64,000 bases of DNA from Saccharum officinarum (Eukaryota > Streptophyta > Magnoliopsida > Poales > Poaceae), in contig CM036197.1 of the NCBI GenBank assembly GCA_020631735.1, forward strand, positions 45,679,880-45,743,879, given 5' to 3'. Below are positions 31,766-42,807 of the stretch, one piece after another; the first letter of the stretch is position 1; the number at the start of each line of letters is the position of its first letter. The notes below the pieces were generated by a model. It was not told where the DNA came from, searched no databases, and saw nothing but the letters and a program-made list of their open reading frames with translations. The position numbers and the translations under genes are program-made.

Positions 31766-33196
31766 TATTTAAGAGGTAGAGTCATGGGGCCACGCCCCGG
31801 GCCCCGAGGGATGTGGCGTGCTAGGGGCCGACGGTCGAGGTGCGCGGTGCACCTAGGGTCGTGCGGACGGAGCGCGCTTGTCCTCATCCAAGCTCCCGAG
31901 TCCCATCTGGGGTCGTACGATTTACAAAACATATTTTCTATATTTGACATAATTTATAGAAAAGAGAACAGATATATATCAAACCAAATGAACATATTAT
32001 GGAAATATATTTTATGGTGTGTTTGGTACTAATTTGATGTTGTAAATCTTTGCGCTCTTTTACATAAATTATGTCACACTCAAAAATTAACTTAAGACAA
32101 CTTTAAAAGTTAACTTATTCAAGAATGGAGGAAGTATCTTAAATGGCTTGCCCACGGTTCAACAACGCCACCTAGGGCGTCATCTATCCCCATAAAGACG
32201 GTGGATGAGCAACCATAGAGGTTGAAAAAAGCTATGGCAAGAGGATAAATTTAAAAACAAATGGCATGTTTGGATCAATTTATGGTGATATTTGCACTCC
32301 ACTATTTATGTCCTCAAGCCAAACCTACAGGTCTTTCTTTCTTAAATTAGTTGGGCCAAAATATCTTAAATACGCGCGTGGTGAGCCAAATAGGAAACCT
32401 TCTTCGTAGGACCAACTCCAAGAGTATCTTTATATCATTTCTTAGTTATAAGATCATAGTAATAGAGATTTTAATAAAAAAATATTTTTAGCGGTTTCTT
32501 TAACTAGATCTTCAAATATTGTTATCTTCTATTCTGAGTTTGGCTCTCTAGAGTGCGTATAAGATATAAATAAGTTGTTAGAGGGTGAAATGATATAAAG
32601 AATGACTTTTATTCAAATAGCTCTTCAAATGATAATTTAGACAGTGAGTTTAAGAAATATTTTTATAGATGCTCTCTAAGGGACGTGCACATGCCCCACA
32701 ATGTTTGGCAAAATAATCGAAGAATGATAGAACACGAAAAATATAAGTAAAACATACCAAATAGTTGGATCTTGCAAAATATGAACACCAGACTATGCAA
32801 TGAGTGCAATTTGTCAAGAATCAAGATTTGAAAATAACTTTACTAAAGCCATCTAGATAAGGATCAAACTCTCTACATCAGATATTCCGATGTATATATA
32901 TACTGGTGTGTTTATCTTTACTTGGTGTAAAGACTCGAGACAGCGAGTTGCCTCGACCTTTGGCAAAGGAAGAGAAAACAAGAGATCAGAGTGGATTTAA
33001 TTTTTCCCCATGAAATCGATACTTGTCTATAGTATTATGTATTCATAAGGAAAGGGTTTGCTATTTCCTCCATTCGAAACACTCTTCCATCGATTCTTTC
33101 ATTTGTTTTTGTTTCTGCTTCCTTTGATTTTCCCATGAACCAAATGAGGCCTTAATGTTTGCCTTCTCATCTTTGCCTGGCGTAGAGGTTTTCATA
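31766..33196. other. Intergenic DNA, MITE remnants only
   Basis: 31780-31915 is GC-rich without a convincing frame. About 31925-32150 ends in GAATGGAGGAAGTA and looks like a decayed Stowaway-type MITE. The rest is AT-rich with nothing recognised. Confidence 0.4.
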
Positions 33197-33197
33197 G

Positions 33198-33416
33198 GGT
33201 GTTTGGTTTGAGGAATAACCCCATTCTATATGAGGTGGTATATCATGAGCCAATTTTCCTCAGATTCTGCAAAATGACTTCATTTCCCACATCCGTACTA
33301 AATATTAGCTTACGAGAAATGAGATGAAGATGCATTAACCTATTCCAATTTTCACAAGCCAAATAAAAAGTGAGGAGTGAGAACATGGTGAACCAACACA
33401 TTCAAAATAAACACAC
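33198..33416. mobile_element. Candidate MITE with GTGTTTGGTTTGA-like termini
   Basis: The left end TAGGGTGTTTGGTTTGA and the reverse complement of the right end (about 33400-33418) match at roughly 14 of 17 positions. The interior is AT-rich without coding frames. Target-site duplication is uncertain. Confidence 0.4.
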
Positions 33417-33517
33417 TATTAGTGTTTGGTGGCTTGCAGTCGGATAATCAACTACTTCTTCGAGTTTCATATGACAAGCTCCTTTACCCTCTCAAGAAAA
33501 GCGTGTGCACACACGTC

Positions 33518-34429
<912 letters not shown>

Positions 34430-34925
34430 ACATCATCTATTTTTTTCGTGATCGGGTCTTGTACCCGTATTTCATTAAGAGGAAAGGCCGGAGAAAAGGC
34501 CCAATCACGGTTACAAAGGATTCACAAGCTAGGATTACTTGCGGAATCCGAGAGATACAAAAACAACAAAACAAACAGCAAGAAAACACGAAGGGGGAGG
34601 GGGGAACCTCCACCTCAACTCCCGATCCGACTATGCCTACCAAGAGAAATACATCCACGCAAAGGTTGCCAACAAAGGGTGGGTGAAGCCGTGGTGGCAA
34701 AGCATCCACAGGTAGAAAACACGACATCCATCCGCAAGCGACCAGATAGCTGCTGTGAAGGAGAAGGCAACAATGTCCGCCAACGACAAGGTAGCTGCTA
34801 CGAAGAAGAAGATATCCGCGAGCGACCAGGTAGCCGCTGCGAAGAAGGCGACATGTCCGCCAGCGACCAGGTAGCCGCTGCGAAAAAAACACGACTGCGA
34901 CAACACCAACATCATCTATTTTTTT
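34430..34925 (-). mobile_element. Short retroposon (LINE- or SINE-type) with 17-bp target duplication
   Basis: The direct repeat ACATCATCTATTTTTTT occurs at 34430-34446 and 34909-34925. The enclosed 462 bp start, on the + strand, with the T-run side, which is the A tail when read on the - strand. Inside are imperfect repeats around GCGACCAGGTAGCCGCTGCG. An open frame on the - strand lacks known domains. TSD length plus A tail indicates LINE-machinery insertion. Confidence 0.75.
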
Positions 34926-35086
34926 ACATTAAATTCCTCATGAATCATGTTTTAATGAAACATTTATTTGAACTTGTAGATGCTACTATGTTTTTTCCCT
35001 AAAAAACTTGATCAATGTATAAATATTTGACTTCAAACAAAGCCAAAATACTATTTTTTGAAACAGATGAATTAAAACATCATTAA

Positions 35087-35278
35087 GGGCCTATTTGGAT
35101 CACTAGTACTAGTTACTGGTTGGGGATTAAAATTCAGCACAACTTAGCTAAAATTGGATAACTAGTTAGCTACAACTGGTAAAACAGTTTTTAGCCCTCA
35201 TATTTAGATGCGCTAAAGCTAATTTTAAATAAATTTGAGCTACGTAGCTAACAATTAGTCTTTTATCTAAACGTGCTC
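35087..35278. mobile_element. Candidate MITE upstream of RPL27
   Basis: The left end GGGCCTATTTGGAT and the inverted right end GAGCACGTTTAGAT match at 10 of 14 positions; the interior is AT-rich and non-coding. It lies about 380 bp upstream of the RPL27 start codon. Confidence 0.4.
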
Positions 35279-35565
35279 TAGAACGTACTTCTCTTTTACA
35301 TGCACAAAGTGCATGTTTCTGTGTCTATACTAATTTGTAATTTCACGCTCATATAAAAACTACACCCGTATGGCCGTATCTCTGGCTCTCTGCGCGTTGC
35401 GGGCAGATCTGTGGTCCGAGACAAGCCACAACCCAACGCACCAGACCCAAGTCCGACCCATCAGGCCATCACCCTGAAGCGAGACTACAGCAGAAGTGCA
35501 GAACCGTCCGATCCCGGATCCAACAGCTCAAACCCGCCATCCTCGAAGCCCTAGCGCCTCCACCC

Positions 35566-35627
35566 TATATAATCCTCGCCCCTCTCGCGCGCTGCGCTCT
35601 CATTTCCCCTTCCTCCCAAACCCTACC
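35566..35627 (+). promoter_or_regulatory. RPL27 core promoter: TATA box and telo-box
   Basis: TATATAAT at 35566-35573 is a plausible TATA box. AAACCCTACC at 35618-35627 contains the AAACCCTA telo-box that commonly accompanies plant ribosomal-protein and translation genes; an AAGCCCTAGC variant lies at about 35546. The start codon follows at 35656. Confidence 0.65.
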
Positions 35628-35655
35628 GGCGGCGCACCACCACCACCACCCGAAG

Positions 35656-36069
35656 ATGGTGAAGTTCCTCAAGCCCGGCAAGGCCGTGATCCTCCTCCAG
35701 GGCCGGTTCGCCGGCCGGAAGGCGGTGATCGTGCGCGTGTTCGAGGAGGGCACCCGCGACCGCCCCTACGGGCACTGCCTCGTCGCCGGCCTCGCCAAGT
35801 ACCCCAAGAAGGTGATCCGCAAGGACTCCGCCAAGAAGACGGCCAAGAAGTCCCGCGTCAAGTGCTTCATCAAGCTCGTCAACTTCACCCACCTCATGCC
35901 CACCCGCTACACCCTCGACGTCGACTTCAAGGACGTCGCCTCGGGCGGGCCCGACGCGCTCTCCACCCGGGACAAGAAGGTCGAGGCCTGCAAGACCGCC
36001 AAGTACCGCCTCGAGGAGAGGTTCAAGAGCGGCAAGAACAGGTGGTTCTTTACCAAGCTCCGCTTCTAG
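35656..36069 (+). CDS. RPL27: 60S ribosomal protein L27 (eL27)
   Basis: This single uninterrupted frame of 137 codons encodes a protein of the length expected for plant eL27, which is about 135-136 residues. It starts [20 protein letters not shown], the KOW-containing N-terminus that contacts rRNA in the large subunit. It continues through [16 protein letters not shown] and [14 protein letters not shown] to the conserved end [14 protein letters not shown]. The protein acts in cytosolic ribosomes near the exit-tunnel side of the 60S subunit. The coding region is strongly GC-biased at third positions, as usual for highly expressed grass genes. It has no introns. Its 3' side faces the 3' end of the coiled-coil gene. 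Confidence 0.98.
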   Translation: MVKFLKPGKAVILLQGRFAGRKAVIVRVFEEGTRDRPYGHCLVAGLAKYPKKVIRKDSAKKTAKKSRVKCFIKLVNFTHLMPTRYTLDVDFKDVASGGPDALSTRDKKVEACKTAKYRLEERFKSGKNRWFFTKLRF

Positions 36070-38688
36070 ATGCTCGGCGTCCAGCATAGTGGCTGCTTTA
36101 GTTGTCAATTTACTGTATTGGAAACCATTTAAGCTATCTCTGTGTTGCTATTGCCATGAAGGCTTCCTGCTTGGTATGGATCTCGGAGAAGATTTTGTTA
36201 AAAACATGTCGATGATGTGTTAAATGATGCCAAAGGATACATCTGGTTGAAATTTTGTTGAGAATCACTGCTTGTGATGTGCTATTAATCTTGTGCGTCT
36301 TAGTCTTGCGGTTCTCAGATTTTGTTGATGCATCTTATAGGTCCCATCACTGAATGGTCCTTGGTTGACATGTGAGTGATAGCTGATGTGGTTTACAGCC
36401 CTGTATTCATAAATATAATGGAAGATGGAAATGCGTCTTTCTAGTCGCAGAGCCTTAATCATTGAATAATTAACACTTAAATATGTTTTCCTGGATAGTT
36501 ACTCTTTGAGTTTGCTTCTGCCTCTGCTGGTACCTGCTGAATGTTCATAAAAGGACAGTTCAAAGGGCTGTTTGAATGGTTGGGAAATCATATAGACATA
36601 GTTATGCACTTCTATGGATTTTTGTCACTGAATCGAAGACTGGTAATTACTTTGATTAGTAATTCTCTCTCTTTGGTCTAAGCTGTGTGGAACATATTAC
36701 TTGCCTATGTACTAGTCATATAGTGCAACGTTTAATCCCCAATCCAGGAAATATACAACAATTCTGCACTTAACATAATAACATCAGAACATGGCCCTGT
36801 GTTTAACCTGTGTTCTAGTTCTTGTCATTTGCATTGTTTTAGTTTTTTTTAATACTCATTTCAGCACTTAGCTTAATACCATAGTTTTTTTAATTATATT
36901 GCACCTATTAGGTTCTCCGTTCTCATTCCATTCATTCACAACATTACCAACTTGTGATAAGCCAACAGCAAATTAGTGTTGTCAGTTGTGTGCATTGTGC
37001 TACTCTAGTGGCAAAGCAAACCTAAAGGTTGGGCGTTTATGTTTGTAAATCATATGTATTCATGAAATCAGTACTGGCCGTGGTATGTTTTCTTCCTATT
37101 GTGTGCCTTCTGACTACTTGCAGTAACACTGTCGATTTAGGTCAAATCATAATTGATGCACTCTTACCATTCTTGGCTCCTAAAGATTAAATATTTTCAT
37201 GAGTACTCTCCATTAATAGATCGAATATGGAGATTGGGTGGAGCATGTGATTTTCTTTTGATTCTTCAAATTAGTTTCAGATATGGCCTACTCAAAGCAA
37301 TAAATTATTTGCATCTTGTTGTGAGACTACTTTACATTGCCAAGTTAAGTATGTGCCATGACTATATGAGACCACTACATTACAGATAATGGTGCTTCAT
37401 GTCCCGTCCCATGTACATTTTATAGATGATCAATAGTTTGTATTGCATCAGCCATCGTGCCATGTGATTGGGCTTACAGCTTGCCCTTGTTTTGGATATT
37501 ATGGATGCTTTTATTCTGCTGGATAACCATAGCTGTCTGTTGCTTATTTGCATCCTTCGATTCGTGCGGTGTCCTTCAGCCTGTTCGGTGCACCATTTTT
37601 TTTTTTGCAGCTGCTACAGCTGCTTTTGGCTGCTAACCCTCTCACATAGATACTGTACGAGCTGCGGCTGCGACCTCTTTGCAAATGCCCTTGCTGTTAG
37701 CTGTGACTTGTTAGTTATGAGCTTGTAATTGTGACCTGTCATGCTTCTATCCATGACTTGTCAATTGGAATACTCCACTACTGAATGTCTGAGGTATCAG
37801 ACTGCTGTTTTCCCTGCTTGAAGAGCTGCACTTGTTGAAATTATCTGTGTCAGCTACTAAAATGGTGCTGATTTGCTGGTCTTGTCGGACGTTGCCAATC
37901 GCAGAAAAAAAAACACGTAGCCATCGACTGGGCCATGGGTACTGCGATTAGTCTCCTGTGCATCCAATGATCCAATGCACGCTACGCTCCGGGCGCAGAT
38001 GGCTTTCATAGTATCATCAGTCTCGTAGAGACGGTTTTCGACAGGATTCATTCACTGTGATTGTTGAGTGATTCCAAGTTCCTGAAGCCCGACTTTTGTT
38101 ACTGCAATGTTTGCAAGGCTGATTCTCAGGTGCACAGATCGGCTTCCCAGTTGGGGCTTTGTTGAGTTAAAGGAGAGCTGCGTCTCACCGGCCTTCTTGA
38201 CAGGATAAGGCATGGTCTCTTCTCAAAGTCAACAGCTTTCTAAGTTTCCATAGCATAGGAACAGCTTTCCTCATACAACATTAATAACATGATGAAAGTA
38301 AAGAACCATAGGCATAACATGAGTTGCAGATAAAAAATGGAAACACTGGAAATGATTAAGAAAAACACCGGGGAACTGCTTAAGAAGGGATGCAATTTGT
38401 CTCAACGTTGCTGCTTGTTTGTGTCTATATTATACATCATGATGGATCTCACCATAGCCTATCAGATCGAACCATGACACCAAAACTAAAGTAAGATACA
38501 GAAGCAGCAAAGGCTCCAGATAGCCCACAAAGGCCAGCCCTGTCCCTTTTCTTTCTAGTCCTTGTTGTACATGCATTACAGGTTACTCTAAAACAGGAAA
38601 AAACCAAAGCATCTAGGTGCTCCTTGACATTATTCCATGGATTAAATTCTAGGTTTACAATGTTTCACCTTCTGGTTTCTGGCCTGCA
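36070..38688. other. Intergenic region between convergent genes
   Basis: The first few hundred bases are probably the 3' UTR and terminator region of RPL27; the last roughly 100 bases belong to the 3' UTR of the coiled-coil gene. In between is AT-rich sequence with stop codons in all frames and no recognised repeat, except a T11 run at about 37599. Confidence 0.6.
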
Positions 38689-41600
38689 CTAGATCTTCTG
38701 CTTGAGTACCTGGCGGAGCTGAACCTTCTGGCTTTCCATCCGTGCCTCCATGAGCTTCGCCTTCAAGCTGTGCTTCTGGGACGTCCGCGGGTACTCTATA
38801 CAGCCCTTGAAGCCCCGGTTGAATTGAATGTTCATCGAGTCCGGCGAGCTCCACTGCTCGACGCTCGGTGGACTGAGTCCTATTTCTTGAATGCCACTTT
38901 CAACAGTGGAATAAGTCCCGGCCGAGAGCCGTACATTGGATGATCTTGCATTTACTGTTTCAACTGCATCTTTCTTGCATATCTCGCTGTTCTTTGGGCG
39001 GGACGACTTCCAGAGCTTTGAAATGGCCGATTCTTTCTTCTTGGGTTGGTTCATGTTTGTCAGGTAGGCATCAGCTAAGTCATCCTTCAGCTTCTCATTC
39101 TCCATATACTCGAAACCATTTCTGTTCTTCCAACAAATGCTTCCATCGCAGATCTTGTTGCTGACTGAAGGTTCGCTTCCATCAGGTGAACCACTCGAAC
39201 CTTGCATATCTTCATGGCTTATTGTCTCCCAGCTGCTGCCATCTTCAGTGTCACTTTCATCTTTAGGGCTTTTGTTTGAGTATGCCTTGGCTTTCTTTTC
39301 GAGGAATATATCGGTCATTGGGCTAACCTCTTGAATTTCTGATTCACATTTGGCAGAGCTATTCTTGTAGCATGGCTCAATCTCCTTGATGACAGGCTCC
39401 TCACTTGGACGCAGCTCTTCAAAAATGGAAAATATGTCTTCTGATGCTGCAGGTGGCTCATATCTGAATTCAGCATCTTGGGCTCTGACTGACTTGATTG
39501 CCTGTATTATGTTTTCTGCTTCCTCTACTACCGTGATGTCTCCATTAGCAGTGCTGCATGCAGCAATAAAAGCCTCAACATCCTGTTGTAGTTTGCTCAG
39601 CTGCGTGTATTTAGCGTCGAGAGTAAGTTTTGCATCAACAAGCTTCATCTGCACCCGTTCTTCACGCCACACCTCAGCCATCTGCAGCATCTTCCGCTCC
39701 TCGTCTACCTCCTCCCGCAACCTCAGGGAGTCCTGTTTCAAGGCCTCAATCTCAGCTTTGTCTTCCTCCACCTCTCTTGCTAGCTCGTTGCACACCTCCT
39801 CAGTGAGCTCACGTGCCTTCCTCTCCGTATCATACTCTTGTAACAGCTGTTTTGCTGACATCTTGGCCTCCTTCAACTCATTGACGAGTTTCAAGTTAAT
39901 CATCTCCAGACGCCTCCGGTTTTTCTTCTCATGGTCAAGGTCTGCCTTCATATCTTCGAGAATAGCATGCACCTTTTCATGCTCTCTGTTCCTCCAAGCC
40001 GCTTTCTCCTCTGCAAGTTTCTTGAACAAGTGGTCAAGCTTCTTCTTAGCTGACCGCCGCTCAGTTTCCAGCTCACTTATCCTATCTCGTGCTTGCTGGA
40101 GTTCCATCTGGAGGTTAGCAACATAAGCTGTATCCTGCTGCTCATTAAGAAGATTTAGCTGGCTGGCTATCAGATATGCATCATGTGATTCCATTCCCTT
40201 TATGTCCCCAGGCTCCCATTTTGTTGCCCTCTCCATGGTAGTGACAGGCAGCATAGCAGAAGTAGCATGAAGTTGCACCTGCAGAATTTGTTATGTCAAT
40301 GATCTTACAGGCTGATACAAGGAAAAACAATAAATGAATGTCTTGTAGGTTGTTTCCCTCACCTTGTGAAGCTCTCCACTCTTCCGCTCCAAAACAGATA
40401 TGGGGCTTGAAACCTCATTCTTCAAACTCTGGTGATGACCTGAAGTGTTCTGCTTGAGAAGCTGGACTTGTAGATGCCTTGGGATATGCTGTCATATAGG
40501 CACAGCTCAGAATAAGAGACACAAACTTTTTTAAAAAAGAAGGACAAGACACAAAAGGAATTAATAACATTTTATATTAAAATTTGCTTGCACGACTGTT
40601 CTGTTCGATGATTAAGCATATCCAGAGAGCAGCACTAGATCTGTACATGTTCGTGTTACTATTTCGTACTGTGATTTGAAAGGAACATCCCAGACATATG
40701 TTTATAACAAAAATAAATGTGAATTTCCGGTAGACATACTCAAAGAACAAGGAGAATCTACAAGGGCCCAAACAATCATCACGTGGAGACCCCTATCAAA
40801 CCGAATCATATACAGAGAACCTACACCTACAGCGTTGGTAACATCGTCGCATTTGTTGGCTAGCATTTTCATCCCAACCTAAGGGCTAAAGCTTCAGAAT
40901 TCAAAACCATTTCCTGCAAGGGCACTAGGATGGCCTCCAATAGCATGAGACAAGCAACTAAACAGGACCACATGCTCCTGAACCCGGTATCAGTGTTTGT
41001 TGCTGCACGGCACAAGAGCTAAGAGCCATTTTGCCCGATTCAGAAGCTCACAGGCTGACAAGCCTTTCACGATCCAAATTCCAAGCTCCACTCTGAATCG
41101 GGCTAAAACTGAAGGTGCACACCCGCACTGATGGCCAGGCCAGGCCAGCCAATGATCCAATCAACCACAAAACGCACGGGCAGTGCATTTGTGATTGCAC
41201 GGGCAGGGGCATGGAGACTCCGAGAGGATCCGATGATTGGGCCCCCTACATGTTCAGGAATCACATGAGGAGATCCGGGCATAGGAAAAACGCTGCGCCT
41301 GTTGGATGGATGGGTTAAATTCATGGGAAGAGGATCACGGCCACCGTACTGTGCCTGCTGCACGGCTGCCTTCATAAATGGCCATGCTTCAGGGCAACGC
41401 ATCTAACGTCCAGGCGAGAACTAAATGCGTCGACATGGCAATGCGCAGTGTGTGTTAGTGCTGAGGATTCAATGAGGAGACTTGGTTCGTACTAAGATTT
41501 GACTACGCTAATCGAGTTTAGGCGAATTAAGCAGCTCAAATTAGCAAAAATGGAAAGGGTAATGATGGTGTCAGCCCAAAACAGTGCGAGAGATCTATGT

Positions 41601-42247
41601 CCTAGAGCACCAAGGTAGGCATGTTTTGACGACAAATCTCAACATTTGTAATAAAAATGTCGTATAAACTGTAGGGGAAGTAAAAACAATTCTTTTAGGG
41701 CGCCCATTTGTATTCACTAAACACCAAAACGATACTTAGTCTAGCAATAAAAATGCCATTATAGGAGAAGGTAACATACAAGAGCTCGCACACAAAGCAC
41801 GCGCCCAGCGCCTCCTATTGGCCGCATCTCAACACCAAGCCGAAAACGAAACAAACAAGCTAGTACTCCTACCTGGGAAGCAGCACAGCATGAACATACC
41901 TCGACACCCACGCGGACCCTGCTCTCGCCGCCGCCCCCGGCCACGGCCTCCGGTGGGCGCAGCCGCCAGACCCCGGCCGCGAGCCTCCGCACCGACACCT
42001 CCCTCGCCTTGGTCTCCCGCGCGGCGTCTCGCGCTTCGTCAGCGGCGCCAGCCCCCTTCCTCCCCTCCCCGCGCCCGCCGGCCACGTCCCATTTCAGCAG
42101 CGGCGTCGCGGGCCCGCTCCGCCGCCCGCCGCCGGGCGCGCCGGCCGGCGCCTTAACCGGCCGCCGTTTCAGGCGGCGCGGCGTCCGGAGAGACGGCGCC
42201 GCAGCCGGGGCAGCGCACGAGGCGGCGGAGCGGTTCCTGGAGCTCAT
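38689..42247 (-). CDS. Plant-specific coiled-coil protein (At5g41620/At3g11590-like family)
   Basis: Three exons: 42247-41900 (116 codons), 40488-40363 (42 codons), 40278-38689 (529 codons plus stop), with GT/AG borders and all joins in phase 0, total 687 residues. The N-terminal exon is basic and holds TPLLKWDV and VSVRRLAAGVWRL, motifs I associate with this family. The third exon has a long coiled coil (about residues 200-420: NLQMELQQARDRISELETER ... KEAKMSAKQLLQEYDTER) and a Ser-rich tail ending LRQVLKQKI. Arabidopsis relatives are annotated as USO1-like or related to BRANCHLESS TRICHOMES; a cytoskeleton- or membrane-linked scaffold is possible, but function is unknown. The alternative ATG at 42403 is less likely. 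Intron 1 (41899-40489) contains nothing notable. Confidence 0.88.
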
Positions 42248-42496
42248 CTCCGGCTGTGGCTCGGGACGGCCCGCGCCGGCGGCAGCATCGGGTGGGCAGC
42301 AGAGCACGGCAGGCGGATGCGCAGAGCCGCGGAGTGCGGGCGACGCACGGCGCACGCGGAGCGGTGTGGTGTGGGAACGGAAGCAGGGCAGCGTGGACGG
42401 CACAGGGAGAGAGGCAGAGGCGAGACGTTGGGGTGGGGTGGCGTTGGGAAATGGGAGGGCGACGAGCTAGCAGTAACCAAAGTGGGGGAGAAGTAA

Positions 42497-42725
42497 GGCC
42501 CGTTTGGTTTGGTTGCGTTAAAGTTTAACTCCAATTATATCAATGTTTTTTTTAAATTTATAAAGTATTAAATGTAAATTAATTGTATGTATGCCGGCAC
42601 AAATTAGGAGTAATTTACGAGATGAATCTATTAAGTCTAATTAGTCTAAAATTAAAAACTTTTTGTCACATAAGACAAAAGTGCTACATTATTAGTTAAA
42701 CTTTAATACCTAAACCAAGCGGGCC
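42497..42725. mobile_element. MITE with GGCCCG(T/C)TTGGTTT termini, TAA target duplication
   Basis: This 229-bp element has inverted ends GGCCCGTTTGGTTT / AAACCAAGCGGGCC, flanked by TAA (42494-42496 and 42726-42728). A 3-bp TAA/TTA duplication suits PIF/Harbinger-type MITEs. It lies 250 bp upstream of the start codon of the coiled-coil gene, so within its promoter. Confidence 0.85.
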
Positions 42726-42807
42726 TAAACTAGTGCCAAGGACACATGGAGTGGGTGTTTTTGTTTGGGGGCGCGTGTGGGGGCGTGTCCGAGCCGATGC
42801 CGACTGC

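Noticed and set aside
35496..36089. 197-codon open frame overlapping RPL27
   Set aside because: Out-of-frame reading of the GC3-rich RPL27 coding sequence; the RPL27 frame is the conserved one.
39386..40126. 246-codon plus-strand Ser-rich open frame
   Set aside because: It is the exact antisense of the coiled-coil exon (38689-40278), a codon-bias mirror frame.
42247..42403. Upstream ATG at 42403 as start of the coiled-coil gene
   Set aside because: The extra 52 residues are low-complexity and the family-like basic N-terminus begins at 42247; the upstream part is better explained as 5' UTR.
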